Notes: generated by a model from the letters alone, not told the origin. A stretch of 64,000 bases of DNA from Hippopus hippopus (GCA_946811185.2 OX328112.1:12735215-12799214); one strand, 5' to 3'. Counted from the first letter of the stretch, positions 25,401-40,400 are shown. Program-made: numbers and translations.

Positions 25401-28400
25401 CGGAGTGTGTGGGGTCAAGTTTTCTATCTTAAATGATGTGCTCTGAAACAAGATATAAAGAGAGATTACCATTTTTTTGATTTTCTGATTTTACTATTTG
25501 CTAAACCTGTATAACGCTTCAACAGATGACAAAATTTGAGAGTCATTGAAATAACAGCACTTGCATACAAGAAATAGAATTTGGCTCAAATTATGGGCTT
25601 TGCTTGTGAAAGGGTAGAAAACATTGTAAGCAATAGAGAAAATGCAGAGTTAAGGGTTAATGGCAAAATTTTGTACTCAGACATTTAAGAGCATTTGTAG
25701 ACAACAACTTAATGCTGCTCAAATGATCATTTCTATCTTTCAAGGGGTAGAAAACAGACTGGTAAAAGAAGAAAATGCTGGTTACCAGCATTTTCTCCTT
25801 TTCCCACAATGTTTTCAAATGCCTTCTTCTTCAAGGTTGTTTAAAACTCGGCATTTTTGTGGTAAAAGGTCAAAAAACCCATATGGAATCTACACTTACC
25901 ACACAACTGTTTGATATACAAGTCCATTCCTGTTCCTCTGCATCACACACTTCTATCCTATAATTTGTAACAGGACAGCCCCCATCATAGGCGGGGCCAG
26001 ACCAAGCTAAAATTGCAGAGGTCAAGGTCACCTCACTGACCCATGGTTCCCCTACAGGGGCTTCTGGGACATCTGAAAAAGACAGCAAAATAAATGCCTT
26101 TCATTGTGAGACTATCAAAGCTTACAAGAGCACCGCATGCAGGTGCCAAAGTTCAGGTGCTGTTGAAAAAGGGGAATAACTGTAAAAAATATTTTGATAG
26201 TTACCTACCCCTGTTGCATGGTTTGAAATTTTGATAATTAACAACTACTCCAAGTATGATGTTTGTTTCTTTAGTATCAGCAGTGATATTACAAAATGTC
26301 AAAGTTTTTTAAAATTTTAAGTTAAAAAAGAGGCATAACTGTGTCAAAAATATTTTGATGGTTACCTACCTCTGTTGTATGGGTATCCCTTTTGATAATA
26401 GTTAACAAGTAGTCCAAGTTTGAAGTGAATATCTTCAGTGATAAGAGAGATATTATAAAATATCAAAGGTTTTGAATGACAATGCAGATGACAACAACAC
26501 CGGCAACACCAGAGACATAACAATAACTCCAAATTTCTTCAAAAACAGACGAGTTAAAAATTGAGGTGCATGAAATCTCACCTAAACTACTTTGATTTTA
26601 TCCTATTCCCTATTCTAAACAGTCCTGTGTTTTAACTAACCTATGGAAAAAATTGAAAACACTGTAAGAAAAGGAGAAATTGCTGCTCAAAATGTTTTCA
26701 ATCCTTTTATAGACAAATCCTATTACTTGGCCTACCTTTAATTTATCCTCTGCAAATGCTTTCAATTTGGAAATGTCTAAGATATTGTAATCTGAATTCA
26801 GCTTTTCTCCTTTTCCCAAAATGATTTCAAAGGCATTTTTCCTCCAGACCCTTAAGCACAGGATTGTGTTGCTAAAGCTAACTAGTTTATAAAGATTCAG
26901 ACATTAACTCAGATATTTGAGGTCCTCAGTGGTAAGATTGTTCAAGCCTTGGATATGTAATCTCAGGGCATTCTGGTTTGATCCTGGCAGGCAACATCGG
27001 TCACAAGTTGTGCTACTTGAGCGATTCACTACAGAACTCCGCCTTTCATTGATGAATCCCAACAATGACATAATTAAGTGAACTGCCACTGCAATATCAC
27101 TAATATATCATTGGACATATTTAACTTTTATCCTGCTAAATATGTGAAATGAAAGTTTTAAGCTGATAGTAAAAACCAATAGTTTGCTATTTCAACGGTA
27201 TTGGGGGAGGTGGGGAGAGAGAAGATATATCTCCTTTTCGGACAGTGTAGATCTAAGATCAGACTGCACGTTCTGTGCAGTCTGATCTTGATCTACATTG
27301 TTCACTAGAGATCCTTGAGTCGTGCTTAGTAGCAGCCTAAGCAACCAACCAACCTCACCTTCAACTGTCAACCAAGCCTTGGACTTGTCACAACCAAGCG
27401 CATTCTCCACACAAATATCAAATCTACCACTGTCTTCAGGCTGTATGTTTGTGATTGTCAATGTACTGAAATGTTCACTGGTCTCTGTATACATTCTTCC
27501 ACCTGGAAACAGATCAAAATTCTTGATATACCCAACAAACCACTTTGTGTTTTAAAGTAACAATAGCTGCCAAAAGTAAACAAAGCAGGTGTTAAATTGC
27601 ATTTAGATTTCAATCATATCATTTAAAAGTATGGAAGTGACTGTGAAGACGACAATCTGTTACAGTATGGTCTGTCCAAGTGTTACTCTATGGCAGAGGA
27701 ATTAATTTTAAAACCAGGTTAAAAGTTGCCAGGTCACTCTATCTGTTGTTTATGTTTTACCTGATTTTAAAATTCATTTTTCTGCCAACACCTAACACTT
27801 GGACCAACAACACAATAACAGGTTATCATCTTCATAATATTTTCTATACTTTTGAATGGTATGATTTAACCCTTTACCACACGGCAGAATTTTAGACCTA
27901 TCCAAATCGAAAGCATTTACAAACGATGATTTCATAGTGGCTCAAATGATGCAATTTTTCTTTGATAGAGTAGAAAACTTTGTGGGAAAAGGAGAAAATG
28001 CTGGTTACCAGCATTTTCTCCTTTTCCCACAAAGTTTTCAAAAGGCCTCTTCCTCATGGTCGTCAAAAGTCGTCATTGTATGGTAAAGGGTTAAGCCTAA
28101 ATGCATTTCAATACCTGCATTGTCCTTTTGGCTGCTATTGGGCCTAAAATTTTGTCATTTGGTAGAGAAAAAAGGTTTAGATATCCAATTTTATCCATTT
28201 TATTTATCTAGCAGTATTTAGTGAGAGTTTTCTCTTTCCAGGTTATTTCTGTGTTAACACCATACAACTTTTCCTCCAGGTATGGAGGTATATGATGCCT
28301 TAAAATCGATAGGGGTTCCCCTGAGTATAGAGAAACTCTGATGTGAGCAATCTTGTAAACTTTGGATGGTGTAGCTGCCTAGAAAATTGCTGTTCTAGGA

Positions 28401-31400
28401 CAGGTTGATTACAGATTTAAAACTACCAAACGTTGATTAGATGTTAAACAAAATTTACCTGAAGTTATTTCCGTCTTGCTTTTACACCATGTCACTTTTC
28501 CTGGGGGTACAGAGGTATATGATGCCTTAAATTCAATGGTGCCTCCTCTCAGTATACAGAAATTTGACGGGGAGACGTTATAAACTTTTGGTGGTGTGGC
28601 TGTTGGAGAAAATGGCTCTTCAAGGATTTCCGAGTCTGAGTTTTCTGGAGTTTGGTGACTGTTTTCTGAAATAGTACAAGAAATAAATCCTGGTTCATAC
28701 CTGTATCAGTGACTTGAAAACTTGTACCTTTACCGAAAAGCCACATATAATTTGCAAACGTTTCGGTATTGACATTTAATTAAGAGTGCTTCCCTGACAT
28801 TTCTTTGGCAGTTCTCGTATACACAATATGCATTCCAGGCCACTGGTTGAAATACAGCCTGAAAAGCTCAGAAAAAGCTAACACCTTGTCATAGGACTAA
28901 TGGTAAGTAAGAAAATGTTTTTGTCCTAATGAGCCAGGTATTATTAGTGCACCCATACTATCAAAATTAATCCTTTACCACACAATCTTGAGTTATACTC
29001 ACCCTGAGAAATTGAAAATTTGAAAACATTTTGGAAAAAGAAGAAAAGGCTGTTTACCCTTCTACCCTGTCAGAATGAAATCCGATCAGTTGATTCACAT
29101 TTGTCATCTGCAAATGCTTTCAATTTGGACCAGTCTTAAAGTATTGATAGTTGCCAAAAGTAAACAATGCAGGTGTTAAAATGCATTTCAGTTTAAATCA
29201 TGCCATTTAAAAGTATGGAAATTATTGTAAAGATGACAATCTGTTATTGCACAGTCAGTCCAAGTATCAGTTGCTGACATAGAAATTAATTTCAAAACCA
29301 GGTCACTCTATCTTTTGTCTACTTTTGCCTGAATTTAGAATCAATTTTCCTGCCAGTGACTTACACTTGGACCAACCACACATTAGACTATTGTCATCTT
29401 CGCAAAATTTTCCATACTTTTAAATGGCATGATTTAAATCTAAATGCTTTTTAACACCTATGTTGATTTTTTTGGGCTCTATGGGCCTTATGGGCCTTTA
29501 AATATTGTTATGTGGTAAAAAGTTAAATACAGAGAATTGTTTCAAAGCTGTCTGCAGCAAGTCAGAATGGAGAGATGTAAGTGGAAATACACTGCATCAC
29601 TAACAACATTCATAAATAAGGGCACTGCATCCGGGTGCCAAAACTTGGTTGGAAGTGCTGAACTTTCAGTGACAAAAGGAGGCATAACTGTCAAAAATAT
29701 ATTGATGGTTACCTGTCCCTGATGTACAAATTCTCCTTTAGATAGTTAACAACTTGTTCAAGTTTGAAGTAAATATCTTCAATAATAAAGTGATATTACA
29801 AAATGTCAAATTTTTTGCACCATGACTAAGCAGATGATGACAATGAAGATGACTACCCCAGGGCTATGACAATAATTCACTGTTTTCTTACCCTTGTATT
29901 ACCCTTTACCAAATGACAAATTTTACACTAGTCCAAATTGAAAGCAGTTGCTGATGACAAAATGAATGAAGGGTAGAAAACATTGCGGGAAAAGGAGAAA
30001 ATGCTGCATGTTACCAGCATTTTCTTCATTTCCCACAATTTCTTCAGAAGGCCTTTTTCTCAAGGTCATCAAAAGTTGGGATTGTGTGGTAAAGAGTTAA
30101 TACAGGTTGCACTGTTTTTAAATCTGGAATCACTGATAATGTTTTTTAAACCACTTCTAATAGTTTTAGTCAAAACACTATGACAGCTTGTTAATTCATG
30201 TGTGTTACGTGCGCTGTATTTCACCAGTACTAGGCTGGGCTGCTCAAAGCCTTACCTATGCACACTTTCGCATGACCATATACTTGTATCAATGCCAAAT
30301 TTATATATACATACTTTGTACAGAAACTCTGCATGATATGGATGATGTTCCTGCAGTGTTTTTGGCAGTACATGTATACTCCCCTTCATCTTCAGAGAAT
30401 GCCTCAGAAATGGCAAGTCGTGCAATCTCATCTTGGTAGGACATTTTGAAAAACTTGGACGGCTGAAACAGAAATTTTCATGGTTTCATTGATTGATTGT
30501 ATGGTATTTAATGCCATTTTCAACATTATTTCTGTTATATCACTGCAGGCAGTGCACCTATCCATGCTTACCTGGAGTTTCTTTTACAAGTACTTTGCAC
30601 AATATTCTTCAACCTAGGTCAGTCTGCACAGTCCACGCAGGCTGACCGAGTTGAAACTTTATGCTATAGGTCAATATTTTGCATGTCAAAGGAACAATTC
30701 TCCCTCATGATTCAGTCGTTGTTACACAAAATGGATTTTACGGTTCCATAATTATGTGATGTCTTGCTTGGTACAGTGCATTATGGAGATGCATTAAGCC
30801 CCCTTTTACCAGAGCATGGCTCAAATCTAAAATTTTGTCTGGTAAATAATACACTCTTTACCACACTATCATGACTTTTAACGAGAAAGAAACCTTTTGA
30901 AAACCTTGTGGGAAAAGGAGAAAATGCTGGTAACCAGCATTTTTTTCCTTTTCCCGCAATGTTTTCTACCGTTCCCAAAACAAATTTAAATTTTTCAGTC
31001 ACATTTATTTAATCATTTGCAATTGCTTTCAATTTGGGATAGTCTGAAATTTTGTCGTTTGGAAAAAAACAACAGTGATAATCAACAATGTAAATATTTA
31101 CCTTTACTGTTTTTTCATTGACAGCCCAGGATATTTCTGGAACAGGAATACCAATTACTCCACATTCTAGAATTACTCCACTGCCATAATTCACAGACTG
31201 GTCTCTTAACTTTGTCTTAAATTCAGGTTTTGAATCAAATTGTGTTTTATTTTTTGACTGAAACATGCTACCAGTCCTACTAGACTGGTCCTCTCTCAGT
31301 TTAGTTTGATATTCTGTCAAATTTGAAGGTCTCGGTAGTTCAACACTTTTTCCCCTTGGAACATATCTATCACGAATGTCTGGTTTTGGATTTTCTACAC

Positions 31401-34400
31401 TGTGAGCTTTTGTGAATTTTCTTTCTGACTTACTGAAATCCATATTTCCTGGAGACTTAAATCTTGATGCTCTGTCAGCTATCGTTAATGACAGATTGGC
31501 TCCACTTTCTCTTCTGTCTTTTAATGACACTTTAGTTTCTGGCTGAAAGCCAGTCTGTCTGGTTCCAGTTTCTCTTCTACTTGTCCTTGAGTAATTATCA
31601 TCAGGTTGGAAAACAGTATCTTTTGTTGAGTTTTCAAACATCTGTAATACTTGATTAACTTTATTTCCACTTCTTACGTTAGTTCTAGATCTAACACTTT
31701 GAACACTTTTTGGGGGTAGGTCTTTGACCTTAGAGTCACAATCTTCAAAGAATTGTCTTTTTTGAGACAAACCACCTAAAGATCCATTTGTCTCACCAAA
31801 GTTTTTATCCTTTGATTGGCTATATGAACTGGTATCTCCATGACTAAATGCACCATTGGGTTTACTCTTGTCAGTAGATTTGTCAGATTTAGTTGATAAA
31901 CCTGACAACTTTGTTGTCAAACCACTTATATTACCATGAATCTGTGACTCACTATGGGTTGTATCCTGTTTTCTAGAATCTAATTTACTAAATGGACTAT
32001 TTGATAAATTACTGGGGTATGATCTACTGTGTTGACTTTTAAATCCACTGTTTGGAACTTCTACTTCTTTAACTAACTTGTTTCTCTCACTACTAGATTT
32101 CTCTAAATCACCACTAGAATCTGAAAGACTTGAAGTAACACTGCTTGTATTCTCATTATTCTTTGCAGCACTTGTTTTATTTTTCAACACTCCACGATAG
32201 TCTATCTGGTTAACTCCCCTTTTCTTTTCTACAGTTAATGGTGGTGAACTGCGATGTTTTAAATTTCCATTAAAATGACTAAACCCATCTGATTTGTTTG
32301 TTTTTGAATCAGGGTTAGATTTTTCTTTTGCTATGCTGTTTGTGGTGGCATATTTATCTTCTGTTTTCTGAGATCTGAAATGTTCAAAAGTTAAGAATTC
32401 CAAAGCCATCGAAATCTGTTTTCTGATACCAGCCACAAAAACCTAGCTTTCTATTGGTAAACAGTAAATAAAATTTTGACTAATCAGAGGTCTGCAGTTT
32501 TAGACTGGTCCAGGTTGACAGCAAAACATAGTTATCAATTTGTGTGAACAAAACCTGAGTGGAAAAGCAGCCAGTGGCTTGTTAGGAGTGCTTACTTAAT
32601 AACTGTAAATCAATGCTAAAAACACTGAATGTGCAGTCTGATCTTGGATCTACACTGTCCAACAAGGAGATTTTTCCCTCTTAACCCTTTATCACCCACT
32701 CCCAACATTTAACAACCCTGAGAAAAGAAGCCTTTTGAAAACATTGTGGGAAAAGGAGAAATCCTTTTTCCACAATTTTTTGTACTTTCACAGACAATTT
32801 TCATTATTTCAGCTAAATTTAGTCTGTTATCTGCAAATGCTTTCAATTTGGACAAATCTACATTTTGGTCCTTTGGTAACGGGTTAACCACCATTAAAGC
32901 AAATAAATCTCTTACCTTTTCTTAAGCACAGCCCTATAATCTGTTTGAGCCGACGTATGTGTTGATTCCCCAACTATAACCCTGGCAGATGTACAGGCTG
33001 TGCCAGCAATGTTACTGAGGTTACAGGTATAAACACCACTGTCTTCAAGAACACAGTTTGTGATTTCTAAGAAATGTTCATCACCCACACTGGATATCTT
33101 CAAATAAAAAATTATTTAACTGTTGACCATCTCAAACAACTTTGCAGCAGACAATTTCGAACATATCCTTGTAAAATAGCAAAAATAATATAAATTATTT
33201 TAAACTTAAAATAATTTCTTTTATTTCCATTGAGAATTTGTCGTCTGCTAGTAGAGTTTTTTCCAATAGTAATTACCAATGTAAAACGCTCGCGTAAGTT
33301 ACACATGATTGCTTTGGCTTCCCGCCAAGATGAGAGTATTTAACTGCGGGCTTCCACGTGCATTGCCCTCTTCTTTAAACTTTCGGCGACCAAGTCAGTT
33401 TGTAGAGAAAACCCCACCCGCCTCTCCCTTTATCTTTGGCAAAGTTAGAGAACGTTATTTAGGACAAACATCTCGCTTGTCCATAGTAATGGGGCAACAG
33501 TTAGGGTAGAATACAACTACCGAGGCTTATTTTTGCAAAGGCTGTTACGTTAGTGTCACATTGTTATCAGAAAATTCTTTGAAATCTTTTACAACTACAT
33601 CTAAAATAGCCGTGCTGGTTGTATTTCGGTCTATTCGAGGCTTAGCTTACACTAAATCTCTCCAGTTATTATTCTTTACAGAAACGAGTAGTCGGTCAGA
33701 AGGACAGAGGATACACACAAAGGACGCATGTTCAATGGTATAGGGCAGAAGTCCAGCAAAGGCAAAGTAGACAGCTCAGTGGATTCAGCAAAGAAAGCCA
33801 TTTTAAAGCCATAGTGATATTAGGACTGTCGCTCTTGTGGTCAGTGAGGTTCCGTCTAACATAGGGCTGTTTATGTAAATCTTAATTCCAAGTAGCTCTA
33901 TTTTTAATTCTGTTTTAGGAAACTTTACTGATTGATCAAGGAGTCGCTATCCGCTGTCAGGCACCCACTTCGGGAGGGACTTCTTGGTAGATCGCAACTG
34001 TAAATTCCACGAATCAATCCGCCCCTTCATTGTCGTATAAACGTGTATTTGCTGTTACAAAGGTTTCGCCCTAGTCCTTGGTGATGCCTTTCTTGCCATT
34101 GCGTTGCTTTCACTTTCTGCTGTATGAAACAAGTTCTAAGTATGTTCGGCATAGGTTATTGCTAGGTGGAATCATGTAAGTTCTGCCTATTACTATTGCT
34201 GTGGTGTTCTATGTAAATTGCATTTAAGTAGCTAATTAGCGGATTGCTCATTTTACGTTTGGACAATTTATAGCAGCATCATGTGTAAAGGAAAAGCCAT
34301 ATTCGCCGTGTAAAGGAGCGAAATTTGCATATCTAATTCGGATTGTATACATTAGAGTGTAGTATGCTATTGCTTGTCGGTATAAGCCAGAAATAAAAAA

Positions 34401-37400
34401 AAATACATAGTTCATTGCTGCTTAGCCTTGTGTCGCTTATCGCTGTGATTAGCTTGTAAGGGGCGGCAAAAATCAGTCGCGTGTAGAGCAATAGCTGGCT
34501 CACTTCCTGGGTACCCGGTAGTGACTTAATTTTGCTTCTACAAATGGAAATTTACTAGCATAATAGTTACTTGTTTTCGCTCTCTGGATGTCTTATTTTC
34601 GACGGAATCTACACAATGCCAGGACGTTACATGGGTAACCCGGTATCGTCCTTAAGAGCGGCCAAATCATTTCACGCCTATATATTTACATCCTCTGTTT
34701 TTTCCTGACAGTATTTGCGTTTAACGCTTATTAAATTGTGTTGTTATCACTCCATCTTGTTTATTTATTCGAGTATGAAATAAACAGGAAATATCCTTCA
34801 TATTTATTATTTTTTTTTTATTACATACAGATAAAAGTGAAAAATTGAAAGCAAAATGAAGTCATACTCTGTGAAAAGGGGGTTTAATGCATATGCAAAA
34901 GTATCGACCAAGGTCTGCCTACGCAGTCACTGCAAGCTGATCTCGGCTGAAACTTTTTGCTTCAGGTCAATTTTCTGCATGTCCATGAACCAGTTTACCT
35001 CATGTTTCAGTTGTTTGTTAGACAAAAAGGATTTTATGGATCCATGATCATGTGATGACTTGCTTGGTATCGTGCACCATGGAGTTGCACTGGGCCCCCT
35101 TTTGCCAGAGCATGACTCAAATATTTGTCACATGTCTTTTTCACCCTTAAAACAACCTCTAACAAATCTGGTTACTTCTGAAGTCAGTGTAGACCAAGAT
35201 CAGACGGCACAAAATTTGCAGGGTGATATTAACCTACACAGTCCACTATGCTTGAAACTTGTCTTATTTCTACACTAAAAGTGTGCATCAGGTTTATTTG
35301 GAACTGAAAGAATTACCGGTAACTCTTCTACAAACACAAAATTTTGGACATGAGCAAATTGAAAGCATTTGCAGGTAACATAGTAAAGGTTGTGCAAATG
35401 ATTTCTGTGTACAGTAGGTTAGAAAATATTATTGGAAAAAGAGAAAATGCTGGTTACCAGCATTTTCTCCTTTTACCCCTATTTTTTTTAAAAAACCTTC
35501 TTTTTTCATGACTGTTAAAAAGTCAGGATTGTGTGGTAATGGGTTAACTCTTTACCATACAATCCCAAAATTTCACGACCTGGAGGAAGACTTTTAAGGT
35601 TTTTAAAAGCATTGTGGGAAAAGGAGAAAATGCTGGTTACCAGCATTTTCTCCTCTTCCCACAATGTTTTCTGTCCCACCAAAGACAAATCCTATCATTA
35701 GAGCCACATTTTTTGTTGTCTGCAATCTTTTCCACTTTGGACCAGTCTAAAATTTTGCTGTGTGGTAAAGAGTTAATATTTTTTTTCATTCAAATATTAA
35801 TCCTTGTCACATGTATAATTTAACACCAAATCCACAAAGGACCTATGTATTAATGGCCTCATACTGCAATAGACATATTCAAGATTCTCTAGTCTAACAA
35901 TTAAAACTGCCAACTTAGTTGCCAAGAAACTATGTCTGTCAGATTCAATATGTAAGCATTACCTTGCTGAAGAAGAAAACATTATGTTTGGCCCAAAAGA
36001 TGTCACAATATGAGATAAGAGATTGGCATAACCACATTGGCATGTTTACTTTTTTGTCTTCTGACATTTCATATAACTCTTAATCAAGTGACAAAATTGT
36101 TGCCTAGGCCATATTGAAAGCATTTGCAAGACCACTAAATAATAAATCATAATTATAGCAAGTTATTTTGTTGAAATGATATCCCCTGCCGAACAGAACT
36201 TTTTTGATAGAAACATTAAATGACATGACATTAAATTTAAAAAAAAAAATCATAATGGCAGACTCTCATAAGGAACACATGAATAAAGTTTCATAAACCT
36301 TCATCACAGATTTTTGAAGATATCTGTCCAGAAAAATGGACAAAGGGACAGATGGATGGCCGGACAACTCAAAAATTATATCCCTCCGCCTTCCGCAAGG
36401 GCCTCCGCCTTCCTCAAAGGATGATAATTATAATAATACATGAGACAGTTATACAGTAACTAAATTTAGAACAACATAAAACTGTGTGATGCTCAGCCAT
36501 TAAAATGTAGCTTTAATGGTGAGATTCGGCTTGAAAACATTCAATAGAAAAGGATTTCTCCTTTTTGCACAACATTTTCAAAAGATTGTTTGGCTGGGAT
36601 GTTAAAGACTTAAACAAGCCTTTTGACAAAAATGTAGGAAAAGGAGAAAATGCTGATAGCCACCATTTTCTCTCGTTCCAACAATGCTAATGCTGAGTGA
36701 AAAGGGGGCTTAATGCATCTACAAAAAGTATCGACCAATGTCAGCCTTTGCGGAGCTCTGTGCAGGCGACCTGGGTTGAAACTTTTTGCTATTGGTCAAT
36801 TTTCTGCATGGACCAGTCTACCTCATAATTTAGTCAGTTGTTATACAAAATGGATATATGGATCCATAATTACATGATGACTTGCTTGGCATCATGTATC
36901 ACAAAAATGCATAAAACCCCCTCTTACCAGAGCATGGCTCAAATGAATCCAACTTCTTGTTACCTGGTGCCAGAGTTCAAACATTGTTTTCCTACACTTA
37001 CCTTATAATGGTCTCCATGTTTGATAGTTCCTGAACCTTTTAACCATAGAACAGAGGGTGGGGGTTCACCAGAAACTTGACATTTCAATATTGCACTGCT
37101 TCCCGTTTTGACATGTACTTTTTCTGGACGAGTCACAAATTCTGGCGCACGTTGAGTAATTTCAGGTACAGAATCCTTGTCGTAGACTTTATTAGTAAAA
37201 ACAAAAAAGGCACATGCAAATTTTGTCACAATTTAGATAATAAATAACAAATTGTTCATTGCAGAAAACTGGACCTTGTATAGAATGCTTCACTTTGTAA
37301 AGTCATGTTTTTATTAATGTAACACAACAAACACTGGATTTTCAGAGAAAACAAAAAAGTGGGGAAAGAAAAAGGGGAAAAAAATTAAAGACGATAAATA

Positions 37401-40400
37401 GAGAAACTATAAGAATGAAAGAAACTGAAAAATAAAGAAAACAAAGGTTTAATTAGTAAGGGGGGGGAGGTTTAACTGTTGAAGATTATTTTCGGAGTCC
37501 TGAGCGGAGACCCTCTGAAAAGACAGAAAAAGAAAGAAAACATCTCAGTAATCTGGATTAAAGTTTATTTTCCTTTTTTTCACATGCTGTTAACTTGCAA
37601 ACACATGCTACACAAACTTATGAACTATGCTCTGGCAAAGGGGGTTAACTCTTTACCAAACAACAAAATTTTAGACTTGTCCAAATTGAAAGCATTACAG
37701 ATGACAAATGTGACTCAAAAATTGAAACTGTTTTGGGAAGGGTAGAAAACACTGTGGGGAAAGGAGAAAATGCTGTTACCAGGATTTTCTCCTTTTCCCA
37801 TATTGTTTTCAGAAGGCTTTTTCCCCATGGTCATTAAAACTCAGGATTGTGTGGTAAACAGTTAAATGCATCTCTGCAAAGCATGATACCAAGCCAGTCA
37901 TCACAGCATTATGGATCCATAAAATCCATTTTGTCTAAGAACTAACTGAATCATGAAGTAAACTTGTCCTTTGATATGCAGGAAATTGTCCAATACAAAT
38001 AATTTAAACTCAGGTAAGCACAGACTGCGCAAGGTGACCTGAGTCAGTATTTTTTTGCAGATGCATTAAACCCCCTTTTCACAAAGCATGGCTCACATGT
38101 CATTCATTCAGTCATAATAATTTACTAGGTCAATCCCATCACGCATTTTCCACATTACTATTCAGAATCTGTTTTAGACCACAGGCCTTTGAAAGTTCAG
38201 TTCTAAATGGACATTTACACTTCTGTAAGCTTTTTATACAGCCTCAGTTTGACTGTTTTCATTTAGTCATAATTTTGACTGTCCAGTTATAACGAAAACT
38301 GTTCCTACATTAAAACATTACTTTGCGTTTACAAATCAACGTGCATTTTCCAAGGAAAAAGTGCTGAATATTTTTTACTTTCCCACATGTTCTTCTTTTA
38401 CAAATCAAAGTATCAGCAAATGCTACTTTCCTCCCTAAGAACAGGTCAATAGTCAAGATTCAAGAAGGGCCTCAGAAAAAGTGAAGAATAAGTAAGATGC
38501 AGAAATTGAACATTTATGTTTAGTCACATGATGCAAGTGAAAAGGCAAGACTACCAACAACATAGTACAATCCAACTTGCCTTAGGCAGCCATCCACAGA
38601 AACACAAATAACTTCCTAACCCTTAAAATGCTTACTACCCCTTTAATATCACAAAATCCAATGTTTTAAGGACCCTGAGGAAGAGGCCTTTTGAAATTAT
38701 TGTGGGAAAAGGATAAAATGCTGGTAACCAGCATTTTCTCCTTTTCACACAATGTTTTCTACCAAATCAAATACAAATTTGCATTCAGTACGATATGATC
38801 TTGGTCTAAACCTGGTTCAACAGTCAAACTGTTACAGTGGGTGGCTGTTATATACAAGTGGCTTTTACCACAGGTTAGACTGCACATGATCTAAACACTT
38901 GAAGCATTCCATACAAGAGTTCACTGTTCCTGGTACATGCAAGAGAAAAAGGTATAGTGCTTGGTAGTAAAATGAAACTGACATTTTAAGTGAAAAATTA
39001 AAGCAACATGATTTTGAAGCAAAATTACTTGGAACACTGTATGACTGAAAAAATGTTTGAGCCATGCTATGTGGAGAGGAGGTTTAACACATCTGCGGAA
39101 AGTATTGACCCTGGTCAGCATGCAGTCCCCACAGACTGACCTTGGCCGAAACTTTTCGCTATTGGTCAATTTTCTGTATGTCCAAGGACCAGTCTACTTC
39201 ACAATGAAGTTGGTTGTTAAAAAAAAAGGATATTATGGATCTATAATTATCTGGTGACTTGACTGCTATAATGCATCACAGAGATGCATTAATCCCCCTT
39301 TTACCAGAGCATGGTTCAATTGTATTTAAGTATTTACTTGACATTTGTTTTAAATAACAGATAAATAAGTTTCTACAAATATTTTCATTTATATGGATAA
39401 ATAGGTAATGAAAAAAAATCTGGTCAAAACTGAGGACAGATAAGTATTGTATTATAAATTACCTCCCTTTGTGTTCTGAGCGAATTGGGTTGTTTTTCTG
39501 TTTCATTGACAATTCCTTTTAATCAAAATTTGAATTAAAAAATAACATCGAAAATTAAATTCTTTACCACTGATGTTTGACCAATTGACTGTAAGGAAAC
39601 TTGTTACTACAGAAAATCTTTGAAGTATACAAAGTTGAATTATCTCCCTTTACAACATATACTTTAACATTATACCCTTTACAAAAAAAAAAAATATGCC
39701 GTTTTAAAGTTTTAAAAGACCAGCCAAAAGAGCTCAGGTGGTAGAGCATGGGAATTGTGAACATCACTTTTTTTTGCCACTTCATTGTGTGGGTTCAATC
39801 CCCTAAGCTGGGCACCTAAAATTACTATTAAGTCTTTTGGATGAAAAATAAACTCTAGGTCCAATATGATTAAACTCTGAAAGACCAGCCAGCATAGCTC
39901 AGCTTGTAGAGTGTAGGACTCATGAACTTGAGGGTGTGGGTTTGATTCCCATGGCTGGCAATCTAAAATCACTAATAGTCTTTCGGATGAGACATTAAAC
40001 TGAGGTCCTGTGTGACGGTGCTATACACCAAGCATGTTAAAGAACCAGGCGAAACTTAGGATGGGTTTCATCTTGTATCTGCACTATCCCCCATAACAAT
40101 ACTAAAAGTCTTCAGGGGCCTCGCCTGTATGGGCGATGATAAATAAATTCATTCAATCAATACTCTGAAAATGTTGTAGAACCATGTGTAACATAGGATG
40201 GGCTTTGTCCTATATCTCTCACTATAAGTTTTAAAATAACTAACAGTCTTCTAGGGTATTGCCCTTACAGGCAACTAGTGGTCATGGTAAGTCAAAGAAT
40301 ATCAACCAACCAAGCTTTAAAGCCAGGAAGAAACATGGTTTTTGAAACCAATGTTCAAAAAGAATAAAATGCTGGTTACCAGTTTTCTAGCCTTTTTCAG

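Noticed and set aside
32375..32436. In-frame ATG extension ([14 protein letters not shown]...) upstream of exon e as a start codon
   Set aside because: A good TTTCAG acceptor at 32375 restores an Arg codon exactly with exon d, so the extension is intronic; an alternative start cannot be ruled out but has no other support.
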